Assembly (NCBI GenBank): GCA_023334545.1
Contig: JAADVB010000101.1
Location: forward strand, 1-59,844
From: Salisapilia sapeloensis
Taxonomy: Eukaryota; Oomycota; Peronosporomycetes; Peronosporales; Salisapiliaceae
Direction of reading: 5' to 3'
DNA length: 59,844 nt
Below are positions 1 to 9,960 of this stretch, piece by piece. Under the pieces are notes generated by a model. The model was not told the DNA's origin, searched no databases, and worked only from the letters and a program-made list of their open reading frames with translations. Within the stretch, counting starts at the first letter, position 1, and every line of letters begins with the position of its first letter. A program made the translations under genes and the position numbers.

Positions 1-156
1 CGGATCGGACGGTAGCTCTGACAGCGGTTCGGACGGCTCTGGATCGTCTACTCCGTGTCCGCTCCCGACTCCTGGTGACGGATCGGACGGTAGCTCTGAC
101 AGCGGTTCGGACGGCTCTGGATCGTCTACTCCGTGCCCGCTTCCTACCCCGTCCGA
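1..156 (+). repeat. Two tandem 78-bp coding repeats
   Basis: The sequence starting at position 1 recurs at position 79 with near identity. The unit is 78 bp (26 codons) and encodes the Ser/Gly/Asp plus CPLP module. Further, more diverged and shorter copies follow to about nt 255. The first copy is at the window edge, so the array is probably longer. Confidence 0.85.
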
Positions 157-490
157 TAGCGGGTCGGCTGGTTCTTCGACGCCGTGTCCGCTCCCGGGCC
201 CGTCGGACGATGGATCGAACACTCCATGCCCGTTGCCTCAGCCTTCGGACGATGGATCTACGCAAACGGCAGGAGCTATGGAAGCAACGACAATGGCTGC
301 CGAAGGAAGCAGCAAGGACGACGGTGTCGTCTTTGGCCTCGGCGTTGGTGCCGTCGCAGCGATTGCATCCGTCGTGGGCGTCGGTATCGCTGCGATGGGT
401 CTAGTGCTGTACAAGAGCGGCCGCATGTCATCGCTCTTGTCCGAGCCGTCTCCAGGCGTCTACCGAGGCTCGGTCGCCACGCCGGTGTAA
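2..490 (+). CDS. C-terminal part of a repeat-rich surface protein with one membrane segment (5' end outside window)
   Basis: The frame is open from the window edge to the stop at 488-490, so only the C-terminus is present. It begins with Ser/Gly/Asp-rich blocks punctuated by a repeated STPCPLP motif (four CPLP copies, each with one cysteine). An Ala/Gly/Val-rich hydrophobic stretch of about 25 residues follows (near nt 330-410), then a short basic tail of about 26 residues. This looks like a mucin-like extracellular stalk anchored by a type I membrane helix; the catalytic or adhesive domain, if any, lies upstream of the window. Similar low-complexity stalks occur in oomycete cell-wall and adhesin-type proteins, but the family cannot be named from this fragment. 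Confidence 0.7.
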   Translation, partial: GSDGSSDSGSDGSGSSTPCPLPTPGDGSDGSSDSGSDGSGSSTPCPLPTPSDSGSAGSSTPCPLPGPSDDGSNTPCPLPQPSDDGSTQTAGAMEATTMAAEGSSKDDGVVFGLGVGAVAAIASVVGVGIAAMGLVLYKSGRMSSLLSEPSPGVYRGSVATPV

Positions 491-2194
491 TTGACTCGTG
501 TAAGCGAGTATGGCCATGGCGATTTTGGGATTTCTACTTTCTCATTTTGAAGACAACGTTAGTTGAAGGACACACTCGAAAGGAAAAAGAGATGGAAACT
601 TTGACGTTGTTGGCATATCGATTAGTCTCTACTTTAGTTAATGAGGTTGAAAACTACAGAACAAAACACAAAGTTAGTCTTTCAGTGCGGATGTGCCGTA
701 CTTGGTAGCTGTCCTTGCACACAAGTTTGACGCCATTTATATGTTGCAATTTTCACGCAGCTCACGCTACAGCGATCATGGCGATGGAAACATCGATTTC
801 AACAGAGGATGGAGCGTAAGCGGTAACCTTGATCAAGAATATAAAGTGGCATCTCCATTGGCAGTACGAATCACTCATTTTTATATTACTAGTCTGATGT
901 AGACATTAATTTGAAGTGTTTCGTTAGGTTTCCAATGGTAAGAGGCAAAGCAAAAGCAGCGATTCTCAGCGAACGCGGAATTGCCCGATTCGGTATTCAT
1001 GAATATAGCTACAAAATGTGAGGTCTCGATTATAAAATATGCTATTCCATCGAACGCAGCCTTGCAATTTGAGCTACTTGTGCATATCTTGCTCGTTCCT
1101 TAGCTCTATATGGGTTACCGGATCGTTGGTACCCATGGAAGGATATGTCCGCACACGTACGTGGACCGGATGGTAGGTCCGACGCGATTGAAAGCATTAC
1201 GTTCATGTATGTGGAAAAGTAGACCGAGTGAGAGTGAAGAAGATCAGAACCGAGATGCTTGAAGTAGGAATGAGGAAAAAATCGGCACCGGAATCGACGT
1301 GGCCGACGCCCTTGAAGCGAAACTGCAAGACCACACTTGTCATAACAAATGACAACGTCGGGTTCACTTTCCTGGATTTTGCATGCGTGGTCTGTTTCGA
1401 AGGCAGCTGGAGGACGCAGACGGGTCCCGCAGCCAAAGATGTCCCGTATACTACGCTGAGATCATCTTCAACGAGTTGTTCTTCCATGGTAACGTTTATA
1501 AAGCACCAGAATACCCGGCATTATGTCTGGTCTCAAATTGATCAGGCTATACCGCAGGCGTCTTGAACCTTTGTGAGCGTCTTGGTCTACTGGATGTTAG
1601 GTATAGCACTTAACGTGGTCCCTATCGACTTGCTTGAATGTAGAGGAAACACTCGGACGAGCGTCGTAGCGAGTAATGATGAGGTGAAAATAATTGGTCT
1701 GGTCTCAATTCCAATGCGATGGTTGCTACCGTGGCGATGGCTGGAGAATTTCATGCACTAACTGCTACACTGAACAAAAACCAGTCAATGTCTGTACCTT
1801 CAAATGTCTACCACGGCGCCATATCACTCTATCTACAGGTATACCGTCTTGATGTATCTTTAAGCATGAATATGTACTTGCGCGATCAAGATATACGAGT
1901 CGATCATTGAAGGAATAGGATGGTGGACTCTATTTCTGGTTACTTGGCACCTGTCTGCATACAACTCATACTTGTCGGATGGTATGCTTGCCTATCTTTT
2001 CTCATGAAGTGTACATGAGCCACTTTATAATTTGCTACATCCTCGTCATCCGAGTCACGTCACTCCCACTGACAGACTCATGAAACGAAACAAAATGGGA
2101 ATGCAAAGATAAAACTGGTTTCCTCGTTAGGTGTTTCAACTACAAAACTCGTCTCGGATACGATGACATCCGGAAAAGAGGTTTGTCAAAATGC
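491..2194. other. Gene-poor spacer
   Basis: No frame here has credible protein character. The longest ATG-started frame is 94 codons at 1203-1487 on the minus strand; it has no recognisable domain, signal peptide or splice partner, and I do not call it a gene. No tRNA, rRNA or terminal-repeat structure was seen. Only the 3' UTRs of the flanking genes are expected here. Confidence 0.5.
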
Positions 2195-2710
2195 TTAGCA
2201 AGCGGCGTGACCAGAAGATGGAGCTGGCGTCGGCGCAGATCCGCCACCCGAAGAAGGTGCTGGCGTCGGGGCAGGAGCCTCTCCACCCGAAGCAGGAGCC
2301 TCACCACCCGAAGCAGGGGCCTCGTCGCCACCAGAAGCCGGGGCGTCACCGCCAGAAGCAGCAGCGTCGCCACTAGAGGCAGGAGCGTCACCGCCAGCGC
2401 TGCAAGCGCCCTGAACCGGGTCGATCAAGTCGTTCTTGAGGTTGATCTGGTCGCCGAGCGGGATGGTGCAGTCCGTTTCAATGCCGGCTTCCTTGACCTC
2501 GTCCAAGACACCGTGGCACGATTCGGTCTCGCACATCTTCTTGGCTGTGGCCTCATCCGGCGCCATACCGGACGTGAACTTGTAGCCAGAGGCGTCTTCG
2601 CAAGCAGAGCCGTTGTCGCCAGTAATGATCGGCGTGAGCTTGCCGACGTCACAGGTGTCTGCGGCAACCGCCGAAGCAACCATGAGCGCGAATGCGAAGT
2701 ACTTGAACAT
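2195..2710 (-). CDS. Elicitin-like secreted protein with Ala/Pro/Ser/Gly-rich tail
   Basis: The protein has 171 residues and starts at the ATG at 2710, followed at once by a hydrophobic signal peptide (about residues 1-17). The mature region has six cysteines at 20, 37, 60, 65, 81 and 103, the number and rough spacing of the elicitin fold. Elicitins are small helical, sterol-binding apoplastic proteins of oomycetes that are perceived by plants. After residue 103 comes a low-complexity tail built from repeats of GGxAPAS type and ending in APTPAPSSG units, likely O-glycosylated. Tails of this kind occur in elicitin-like (ELL/ELI class) proteins. No hydrophobic C-terminal GPI signal is visible, so this form may be released rather than anchored, unless a missed 3' exon supplies one. 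The longer open frame upstream of 2710 lies in the 5' UTR. Confidence 0.9.
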   Translation of the reverse strand: MFKYFAFALMVASAVAADTCDVGKLTPIITGDNGSACEDASGYKFTSGMAPDEATAKKMCETESCHGVLDEVKEAGIETDCTIPLGDQINLKNDLIDPVQGACSAGGDAPASSGDAAASGGDAPASGGDEAPASGGEAPASGGEAPAPTPAPSSGGGSAPTPAPSSGHAAC

Positions 2711-2745
2711 CGTGTTGGGTGTGGAGAAGTGTCTTTTTTCGTCGA

Positions 2746-2765
2746 GCGCAAAAAGCAGAATGAGC
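2746..2765 (-). promoter_or_regulatory. Initiator (Inr) with FPR-like flank of the elicitin-like gene
   Basis: On the minus strand this reads GCTCATTCTGCTTTTTGCGC. TCATTCT (plus 2757-2763) fits the Phytophthora Inr consensus YCAYTYY and is followed by a T-rich block similar to the flanking promoter region (FPR). It lies about 50 bp upstream of the ATG, a normal 5' UTR length for oomycetes. Confidence 0.6.
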
Positions 2766-3803
2766 ACCTCTCGCACCAGAAGTCTTTCAAAAAAAGAGAC
2801 GTGACTTACTTCAATGTCCAGGGAAAAGAAAGGAACGTGTTCTTCCGGTTCGATAAAGACTAGGCGAGGTTACTGGACAGGGTTATACTGAAAGTGCAGT
2901 CTTCTTGATCAGGTCATCGTGGTTTTCGAAGATGTAGAAGCGGTGAGGATAACTGGCGATGATCATGGAATGTGTTTGTGTATACGTGGGGTGGCCATAG
3001 TGAAGGAATCGACGAGGTTACCAGACACAAATGTAGAGGAAATGCAGCCTTGATCAGATTCGCATGGGTTTATTCAACCACCCAACCGCAGCTAACTCGT
3101 CGGAATTGACAAAGTGGGAGGATTTATCATCTTCAAGCATTGGAGGAACGTGCTAGGTTACCAGTAGTCTCGCGCTTTGAAGGCGGACTGAAGGTTGGAC
3201 AGCGCCTGCAGTGGTTTGGCGTGAACTAGCCCTATTGATGATGCAGTCAAAAGGAGAAGGAGGCAGAAGTGGAGAAGAATTATGAAGTCTAGGGGTTGAT
3301 GCAGTGTGCACATCAATGGCGTATCAACCTACCCGGCGCAATTTTTGTCTGATTACAGCCTGGATTGAATGAGAAGGCATGCATGTCGAAGACGCTGGAG
3401 TAAATCGTTCCGTAGGGCAATTCTAACGCTTGTCAGCACTGTATAGATGTGCTCCTGTTGATAAAGCCATGCATAGACGTGCTCTGAAAATATACACTAG
3501 CAATTTAACATTACCAAGTCTACTACTACACCCGGCAACATAACTCTCTGCCTTACCGCAAAATAGTCGCCTTCATCTGACTTCTGAGAGAAGCATGTCT
3601 GTCTGTACACTAGAACTCAGCTCTCGTGGAGGACACGGCACCAAACTCCTGGTTCGATGGCATGTTTCATAATTACCTCATTTTGGCATTTACAACGTAC
3701 ACATTGTGGCCCATCTCAAGGGCACGTTGCAAATATTAGCGACTATTCGTCTTGAAAAAGTAGTCTCTAGTGGGTTCACGCACAGACAATCCAGCGGAAT
3801 AGA
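2766..3803. other. Gene-poor spacer
   Basis: About 1 kb between the divergent elicitin-like gene and the next gene. No frame with protein-like composition or signal peptide was found on either strand, and no repeats or RNA structure stand out. Confidence 0.5.
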
Positions 3804-4181
3804 ATGCTGAGCGATTATTCAGACTCGAGTGAAGAGGAGGCTCCGGCGCAAGCACTGCCGTCTGCAGATGACTTGTTCGAAGCACAGAGTACTCCTGCAA
3901 GTACAAAACGAAAGATCTCTCCAAAAGCAGTAGCAGAAGCACCAAAGCCAGTCAAAAAACAAAAAGTCGATACCTCGGCCGTGAAAAAAACACAATTGTT
4001 TGCTCCTCCACAGCTAAAGCGACCAAACGTAGTGACGGAAGATCGAGGGTAGCCTATTGAGTCTCATATTCTCGTCGTATTGTCATGTCTAATGCTTTGT
4101 AGGGCTTGGAATACAGAGAAGACGATGAAAGCACAAGCACAAGCGCAAGCGCGTCTTCAACAAGCGCCAGCTTCCAAGTGA
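3804..4181 (+). CDS. Small acidic/basic protein of nuclear type, two exons
   Basis: Exons are 3804-4048 and 4103-4181, joined across a 54-nt GTAGCC...TTGTAG intron, giving 107 residues. The N-terminus is acidic and Ser-rich (DYSDSSEEE), followed by an LPSADDLFE motif, a Lys/Pro-rich central part with potential nuclear localisation signals, a conserved-looking PPQLKRPNVVTED segment, and a C-terminal AWNTEK plus Ala/Gln-rich helix. Small eukaryotic nuclear proteins with an LPxxDxLF motif near the N-terminus exist, but I cannot name this family. Without splicing the frame ends one codon after the exon junction. Confidence 0.65.
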
Positions 4182-4761
4182 TAGTAACCAGGCCCTATAA
4201 ATATCTTTTGATGGATATGCTACCACCAAAGCAAATTGTACAACTTCGTATCCTCATCTACATTAAATGTATTCTTCTTTCATCCGTTATTAGAGTAAAT
4301 GATTTTTCTGGTGTACTTGAGCTCTACTTGCATCTAAAGCGATCCATCCTGTTCTTGCTATAAATGCATGCGATTGTACTCAAGGTAGTAATAAAAAGCC
4401 AGAAGTGGTACTGAAGACTTTGTCCACGCACCTACAGCACTTGGATTCACAAATCCGACTTTATCCTCCCACTATTGATGCCAGCACGTCGCCAACGAAA
4501 CCACAAGTGCACAAGGGTGCAATCGTGCATACGTTTTGCATCGCACATGCAATAAAAGTTCCATCTTATCTTGCACGTGAACCGACTAAAATGGAGCCTA
4601 GTCTACAGACAGCACATCCATAGCTCTTGTTTAACCAGCTACCCTAGCATCGAGTGCTATGACGGACGAACCCATCGTCTAGTTTCGTCTAATGTTGCTA
4701 TAAACTCCGTCCTTCAACTTTAAACCATATAAATATCAATTTTATTCGCATCACTTCGTCA
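4182..4761. other. Convergent intergenic region
   Basis: Lies between the 3' ends of a plus-strand and a minus-strand gene. A 72-codon frame at 4405-4623 has no protein-like features. No RNA gene or repeat was identified. Confidence 0.5.
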
Positions 4762-5148
4762 TCAAAATAAGGGCGACTCCATCACTGGCTCTGAATGCTG
4801 TTGCACGACTTCTCGCTTTTTAAGTGCTTTCATCGCGAGCAATCGAACTTCAATACGCTTCAATTGCTCTTGCAACTTTTGCACTCTCGACGGAAAAGCT
4901 TTCAAACGGTCCGCATATTCCACTAGCGACCATTTCTCTCCCTTCTCAGCTTCTTGTAGCGCTACATCCAACATGAATATCCGTCCTTACTGTATCAAAC
5001 ATACACAAACACTACCACTCGTCAACTGCTCAATCGTATCCTGAAGCTTCCCTTGCGCAGCCAGCAGGACGTCCACGTACTCGTGACATTTTTCAACTTT
5101 CGGCCACAACGTCCCATACATGCCTTTCGCCAAACTCGAACTCGACAT
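4762..5148 (-). CDS. Snapin-like BLOC-1/BORC subunit, two exons
   Basis: Exons on the minus strand are 5148-5016 and 4961-4762, separated by a 54-nt intron (GTAGTG...GATGTAG), giving 110 residues. The start is the first in-frame ATG, followed by SSSSLAKGMYGTLWPKVE. The whole protein is helical or coiled-coil. By eye it aligns end to end with metazoan Snapin (BLOC1S7): an LxxGLxxxLxPxV-type first helix, QxxLxxxIxxL, then a Tyr-containing helix with RVxxL repeats. Snapin acts in BLOC-1 and BORC, which control biogenesis and transport of lysosome-related organelles. The assignment rests on pattern similarity of a short coiled coil, so another subunit of the same complexes is possible. Confidence 0.6.
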
Positions 5149-5310
5149 GTCCTTCTCCTGCCGTTTAAGATTGTCCTCGCACGCACTTCTTGCCACCTCC
5201 CGTCCACGCAATCTACCTCTCAAATCAAATACAACGCTTCAGAAGAAACGCAATTGAAATGCTGCTAGTATTACGAACGTCAGGTTGCTCCTATTCAGAT
5301 CATGTTGTCC

Positions 5311-6932
5311 CTATGTCGTCCTATCTACATGAACTACCTCAGGCTCTTCCTTGACTCCTCCAGACTCGTCCGGTATTGCTTCCGTCTTGTCCTGAACTTC
5401 AACTTCAGAAATTTCTTCTACTTCATTTTCAGCCTGTTCCGTAGCTTCCTCTCCTGACTCTTCATCACTATCAATGATAATCTGTTTTGCTCTTTTTCGA
5501 GCTGGAGCTGAATTTTCATCCTTTCGCTTTCGCTTCAACCATCGTGTTTCCAATCTCTCTTCTTCACTATCGCCTTCCAACCACAGTCCCTCATCATCTG
5601 ACTTGTCTTCGGTCATTTCAACGACATCATCCGCAACGACGAACGAGTCATCAGATTCTTCTCCATCGTCTTGAGATACATCTCTTGGTCCATTATAGCC
5701 TGCTTGCGATCGAATGTACGACCCAATGCCATCGTCTTGCATATCCATATTCCAACTTCCGGCGTCACGCACTTCGGTATTAAACATGAAGTATGCACCA
5801 GTCGTTTGGTCTGTAAACTTGAAAGTATATGTACCTGAAGGTACATCTAGATACAGTTCTGGAAACTCGATGACGCCATTCATGGCGGATCGGATGCGAT
5901 GCATGACACGATTCCCATCTTCATCTGTGACATCTAGTGATACATCGTTGTAGCAAGCTTGGTGGACTAACTCGTCGTCGCCATCTCCTTCCAATATAAA
6001 AGGAGTCGTCTCCCGTGCCTCGTCCTCCTCCATCTTTAGTATCGCCATGACAATCTGCTGGTCGCGATTCTGCGTCTGGAGCATACTGGGGATGTCCATG
6101 ATGGCAAAGCCCAATTGCATGTGTCTCAATCCATCAAAGTTCACGTCTTCCGTATCCAGCACAACGTTTCGACGCATATTTAACTCCCCTTCCTCTCGAT
6201 CTTCGACGTGCAGTTCTACCATACCAGAAGGCTCCTCTTCACTGTCTGGAATTACCTCTTCATTCTCTGGAACGTCCTCTTCTGTCCGTTCATTGTCGTC
6301 ACCATGGTATTTCGAAGCTACTTGATGGAGACAGTGAATACGCCATCGAGCGTCCAGTTGGTCGAGTTTATAAGCATAGTCTTCTGATTCTTTCTGAAGC
6401 TCTTCTTCACTGTGTCGAGTGCTAATAAGCTATTTTTACATGAGAGAGTGATTAACAAGAGCATCAAGTGGAAATACCTGTACGACATTCCAGAGAGTGA
6501 TGTTGATAGGAAATGTCAGTGGTGTCTTGATGAGATCAGGCTCTAGAATCGTTGCCCGACAGAATGGACAATTGGACTCTTCTAGGTCTTTTGATAGCAG
6601 CGAATCCAATAAGCATCCTCGACTAAATTTCTATTGTTTAGTACTAGACTGGTAGAATAGAGCATTTTCTTATACCAGTAGCTGTGTCCGCATGGAACCG
6701 TAACAGGCTATTGAATCATACAGGAATGAGAACAGCTAAATCTATACAAGACGAATAGGCATACGCGAAAGAGAGGTCCATGACAAAGCATGCATTGCAC
6801 TTCCTTCTCCAGTGCCACGTTTAAAGTCAGACTATCTAGCACGGAGCGAACAACCGATGGAGGAGAAGCCGACTCGCCCACAGTAGCGTCCGACACGTCC
6901 GCTAGCATGGATGTAGTCTGCTGTTGGTCCAT
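5311..6932 (-). CDS. RING-finger E3 ubiquitin ligase with long acidic C-terminus, four exons
   Basis: Exons (minus) are 6932-6765, 6707-6676, 6622-6478 and 6429-5311, with introns of 57, 53, 53 and 48... in order 57, 53 and 48 nt between them; the product has 487 residues. A C3HC4 RING is assembled across three exons: C47-x2-C50-x11-C62-x-H64-x2-C67-x2-C70-x14-C85-x2-C88. The correct acceptor in intron 2 (at 6623) is fixed by the need for the Cys67 codon. After the RING come a helix around HSEEELQKES, a region of probable beta structure, and then a highly acidic Ser/Asp/Glu tail interrupted by a KRKRK-type nuclear localisation signal. The product is predicted to be a nuclear E3 ligase. The substrate is unknown, and no second known domain could be named. 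Confidence 0.82.
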
Positions 6933-7040
6933 TTTTCGTGTTCTTGTTTTTATCTTGGTACAAGGTACCATTACAATCACAAACTATTTCGTCGTCTACG
7001 GTGCATATTCTGCATGTCTCCATCTACTTCAACGTACTCG

Positions 7041-8645
7041 CTACACGATCTGTGCTTCATCCATCGGATCCGGCGCCTTCCAGAACATGGAAAACACATT
7101 CGTCACGATCTGATCGGCCAATCCAAATTCCTCTTCCTTTGCATCTTCTTGTACGCTCGGTGCTTCGAGAACGCCTTCATGCGTCCATGTTTCCTCTAAG
7201 TCTGATTCGACATTCGGATCTCGCTCAAACGTCAATGACAACGGTCGTAAACCACCTTTTAAAAGCAGCATGGTGTGTCGAAAAGGTGCAGAGGCAACTG
7301 ACTGGTCATTCACGCCAACCAATCGATCTCCCGCCTGGATAGCACCCGTCGCCATCGCAGGCGTATCTTCCAGAACACCGGAAACGCGTGCACCAGCATC
7401 CGGTTCATTTTGTTTGAAGTGGATGCCTAGCGACCCAGCCTGTGTAAATTCCACATTGAACACTTGGACTGGTCGCACCGTTTCTTCAATCGACGGTCGA
7501 ACTTCGTTACCTTCCGTACTAAACGGACTGTCCGTATGGAATGTAGAAGGAGAAATATACTTGTTATGTATGGACGAACTATCGGAATGATGCGAGTGAC
7601 GACTCGTTGTCGAAGTACTCTTCTGATATTTCCGTGGATCCGCCCATGTTGTCACGTTCAATTCGTCATTGACAAAGAAAACGTATCCACCATTCGTCAC
7701 TTTCATCTCCCATCCCGGCGGCAACTCATTCGTCAAACTTTTCTCGTCCACTTTTTTTTCTTCCTCTTGTACAGACACATTTTCCTTTGACAGACGCGGG
7801 TCCTCCAACTGTGGTGGAGATGCTCGATCTGTTCGTCTGTAGAAAATAATACCATCGTCATCCGTCTGTGCTTCCCAATGCATCGGAAGTTCGGATCGAC
7901 ATAAATCATTCACTTCCTTATTTTTAACTGACAATGCTTGTTGCAGAAGCACTCGACGCTCCGATAACGTTGCGATCTGTTGCTGACTTTTGTTTCGTTC
8001 TTGCTCTAAAGCAGACTGGACAGCATGTAGCTGTTCACTTACGTTTGTATAGTCCTGCACGACACGATCGAGAGATGTACGTAAAGATTCTAAACTCTCT
8101 TCTTTCTTGGCAAGAGTAGCTTGTAAAGTTTTATATGCCTCGTCACTCGTGTCGGAAGGCTGTTCAGACCACTGAGCTTGTAATTTTTCCACAAGTGTTT
8201 GGGATTCTGCAAGCTCTGCTTCCAACCGCTTCACATGTGAAGCGTCTGGAGTATGCTTTACCTCTGGAGTGTTCCGTGAAGCAGCCAAACGAGTATCAAC
8301 AACACGTTTCTGCTTTAGTAACGTCGTAATTGTATCCATGACACTTGCTTTATCTTCCGATCCGTCCTGTAGCTTTTGTAATTCTTGCTCCAATGATGCT
8401 AAAAGTTGCAAACTTTGAGCTGGTAAACCTTTGACGTCTAGGGCATTGCTATGTGGGGACGATGTTTTCGACAGGAAATGCTGCTCTAAAAATGCCATCG
8501 GTCGAGACATATCGCTCCCTGTTGACATAGATAACGTTGATTGTGATGCTCGATACTGCTCTAGAAGAGATCTCCCTCGTGATAGTAGCTCCTTTTCATG
8601 TTTTGAAGGAGCAAACGGTTGCATTGGCGTTGCTACAGACGTCAT
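7041..8645 (-). CDS. Coiled-coil protein with two WW domains and a PDZ domain
   Basis: The intron-less frame encodes 534 residues from the ATG at 8645. Order of parts: a short N-terminal helix, a coiled coil (about 65-250), WW1 (252-284), WW2 (307-338), a Ser/His-rich linker and a PDZ domain (394-476, with a GSLGIHF carboxylate-binding-type loop and an AGDRLVGVN strand). WW2 is canonical (W at both ends, WADP). WW1 keeps the first Trp, but its second Trp position reads QLEDP, so it is probably degenerate. WW and PDZ domains bind proline motifs and C-termini, which suggests a scaffold. The open frame extends upstream to an ATG at 8831, but a divergent gene appears to start at 8784, so I prefer 8645. 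Confidence 0.8.
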   Translation of the reverse strand: MTSVATPMQPFAPSKHEKELLSRGRSLLEQYRASQSTLSMSTGSDMSRPMAFLEQHFLSKTSSPHSNALDVKGLPAQSLQLLASLEQELQKLQDGSEDKASVMDTITTLLKQKRVVDTRLAASRNTPEVKHTPDASHVKRLEAELAESQTLVEKLQAQWSEQPSDTSDEAYKTLQATLAKKEESLESLRTSLDRVVQDYTNVSEQLHAVQSALEQERNKSQQQIATLSERRVLLQQALSVKNKEVNDLCRSELPMHWEAQTDDDGIIFYRRTDRASPPQLEDPRLSKENVSVQEEEKKVDEKSLTNELPPGWEMKVTNGGYVFFVNDELNVTTWADPRKYQKSTSTTSRHSHHSDSSSIHNKYISPSTFHTDSPFSTEGNEVRPSIEETVRPVQVFNVEFTQAGSLGIHFKQNEPDAGARVSGVLEDTPAMATGAIQAGDRLVGVNDQSVASAPFRHTMLLLKGGLRPLSLTFERDPNVESDLEETWTHEGVLEAPSVQEDAKEEEFGLADQIVTNVFSMFWKAPDPMDEAQIV

Positions 8646-8783
8646 ACTCGTGTCGATCCAGTCTCCACGTCGGTCCGATCTGACTTTGATGTCGTAGTTT
8701 TCAGTTATGCCTAAGTAATTTACGCCACTCGCAACGATCTTGAAACGGTTCTTGAAGTGCAAGTCGATTCCCAGCGTAGCATA
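8646..8783. promoter_or_regulatory. Compact divergent promoter region
   Basis: Separates the preferred starts of the WW-PDZ gene (minus, 8645) and the plus-strand gene at 8784 by 138 bp. No TATA-like element is evident. The choice of starts on both sides depends on this being non-coding. Confidence 0.35.
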
Positions 8784-9842
8784 ATGCAAGAGCAAACTCA
8801 CCTGGTATTGGAGGCGATAGGGAGCGTTCATTTAGATGCAGAGCATATGAGGCACATTATAGAGAGACTGGATGACATACCAGAAGAAGCCGAGTGTTCC
8901 ATTGAAAGCATTAAGTGTGAAAGTCGGATGGTCAAGACGAATAAACCATTGAATTGTGCTCATACAGTAGAGCGTATAGTTAACATTGTACATCTCGTGT
9001 GCGATGAAAACCTTGCTGAGTACTTACTAAAGAAATTCGGGTATGTTTTATCTATAGTAACTTGGTATTTGGATAAATAATCATACTTATATTCGTGAAC
9101 TGATACATACCGATGGAACAGACAACAACGACGTCATATTAGTAGTGGTGAACTAATGCAGATCCAATGCAAGCTCCAAATGCCAGGTCCTTTCATTATT
9201 AATCAAAAATTATTGTGAATCATTATCTTAACGAATTGACACATAGATCCAACAGAGGAGAGGACACAAGACGAAGCAATCACATCGTCGACAGCAAATG
9301 AATGTATGATGGAGTCGGAGGTGGAATTGGTACAGCGAACATTTTCAGTAGGATTGACTTTGGCATGTTACTCAATATTCGTGCAAGCGGCCCCAGCATT
9401 CCGATACGATTTCAATGGACAAAGTTTTACTCTTAATCGATTATCTTGGCGATCGAGTAATCGATGCTCAAGAAGCTTATGAAGCATTTGCACTTCCACG
9501 CCCGAGTACATATAGACGCATGGCACTCTCAGGTTTTCATAAGGCTATTCAACGTCTAAGGTATTTTATTTCCACATTTATATAATCATTGCTGACTTTG
9601 CACTTGTCAGCGAACTTCCGAGTACGAGTCAACGAGCTAGTTCTAATGTAAAAGGCAAAACAGTACCCAAAAAGGCACCAAGCATACGTGAAGCGCGACA
9701 GCTTCTTGAGCGACTTGTGGAAACCCAGCGCGTTGCATTGGATTGCATCCCTTCGGCAGCAACTGTGCCATTCATATCATACACAGACTTTCTCGTTTGC
9801 TACGTAGCGTATCTAAGTTCCCAAAAGAACGATATTTCTTGA
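8784..9842 (+). CDS. Uncharacterised multi-exon gene, model incomplete
   Basis: Supportable exons are 8784-9040 (ATG start, helical and acidic; donor GTATGT at 9041), 9122 to about 9151 or 9186, one starting at 9247, one containing 9415-9560, and 9611-9842, which ends with a stop. The 9561-9610 intron (50 nt) and the phases of exons 1-2, 2-3 and 4-5 agree. Between the exon at 9247 and the frame starting at ATG 9415 the reading frame changes, and no convincing intron of normal length explains it. Either an atypical intron (for example a donor near 9331-9340 with the acceptor CCCCAG near 9406) is used, or the gene is frame-shifted. The protein is helical and I recognise no domain. Confidence 0.45.
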
Positions 9843-9960
9843 TCCAATACGTCCAGGTTTCTGCTAGTATGCTAGATTTAGATAGCTATTATTAGCAGCA
9901 CGTGCTTGAATTTAAACGCCTTCTTGCTCTCAGTCGGTACTGCTCGCACTTTCATCGACA

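Noticed and set aside
1203-1487. 94-codon minus frame as a possible small gene
   Set aside because: No signal peptide or domain, not supported by spacing or promoter motifs, and its antisense frame is equally long.
2183-2863. 226-codon open frame on the plus strand opposite the elicitin-like gene
   Set aside because: It is Arg/Ser-rich antisense of the repetitive tail and has no start context or domain; the minus frame explains the sequence.
8646-8831. N-terminal extension of the WW-PDZ protein to the ATG at 8831
   Set aside because: It would overlap the start of the divergent gene at 8784, and the extra 62 residues have no domain; the start at 8645 is simpler.
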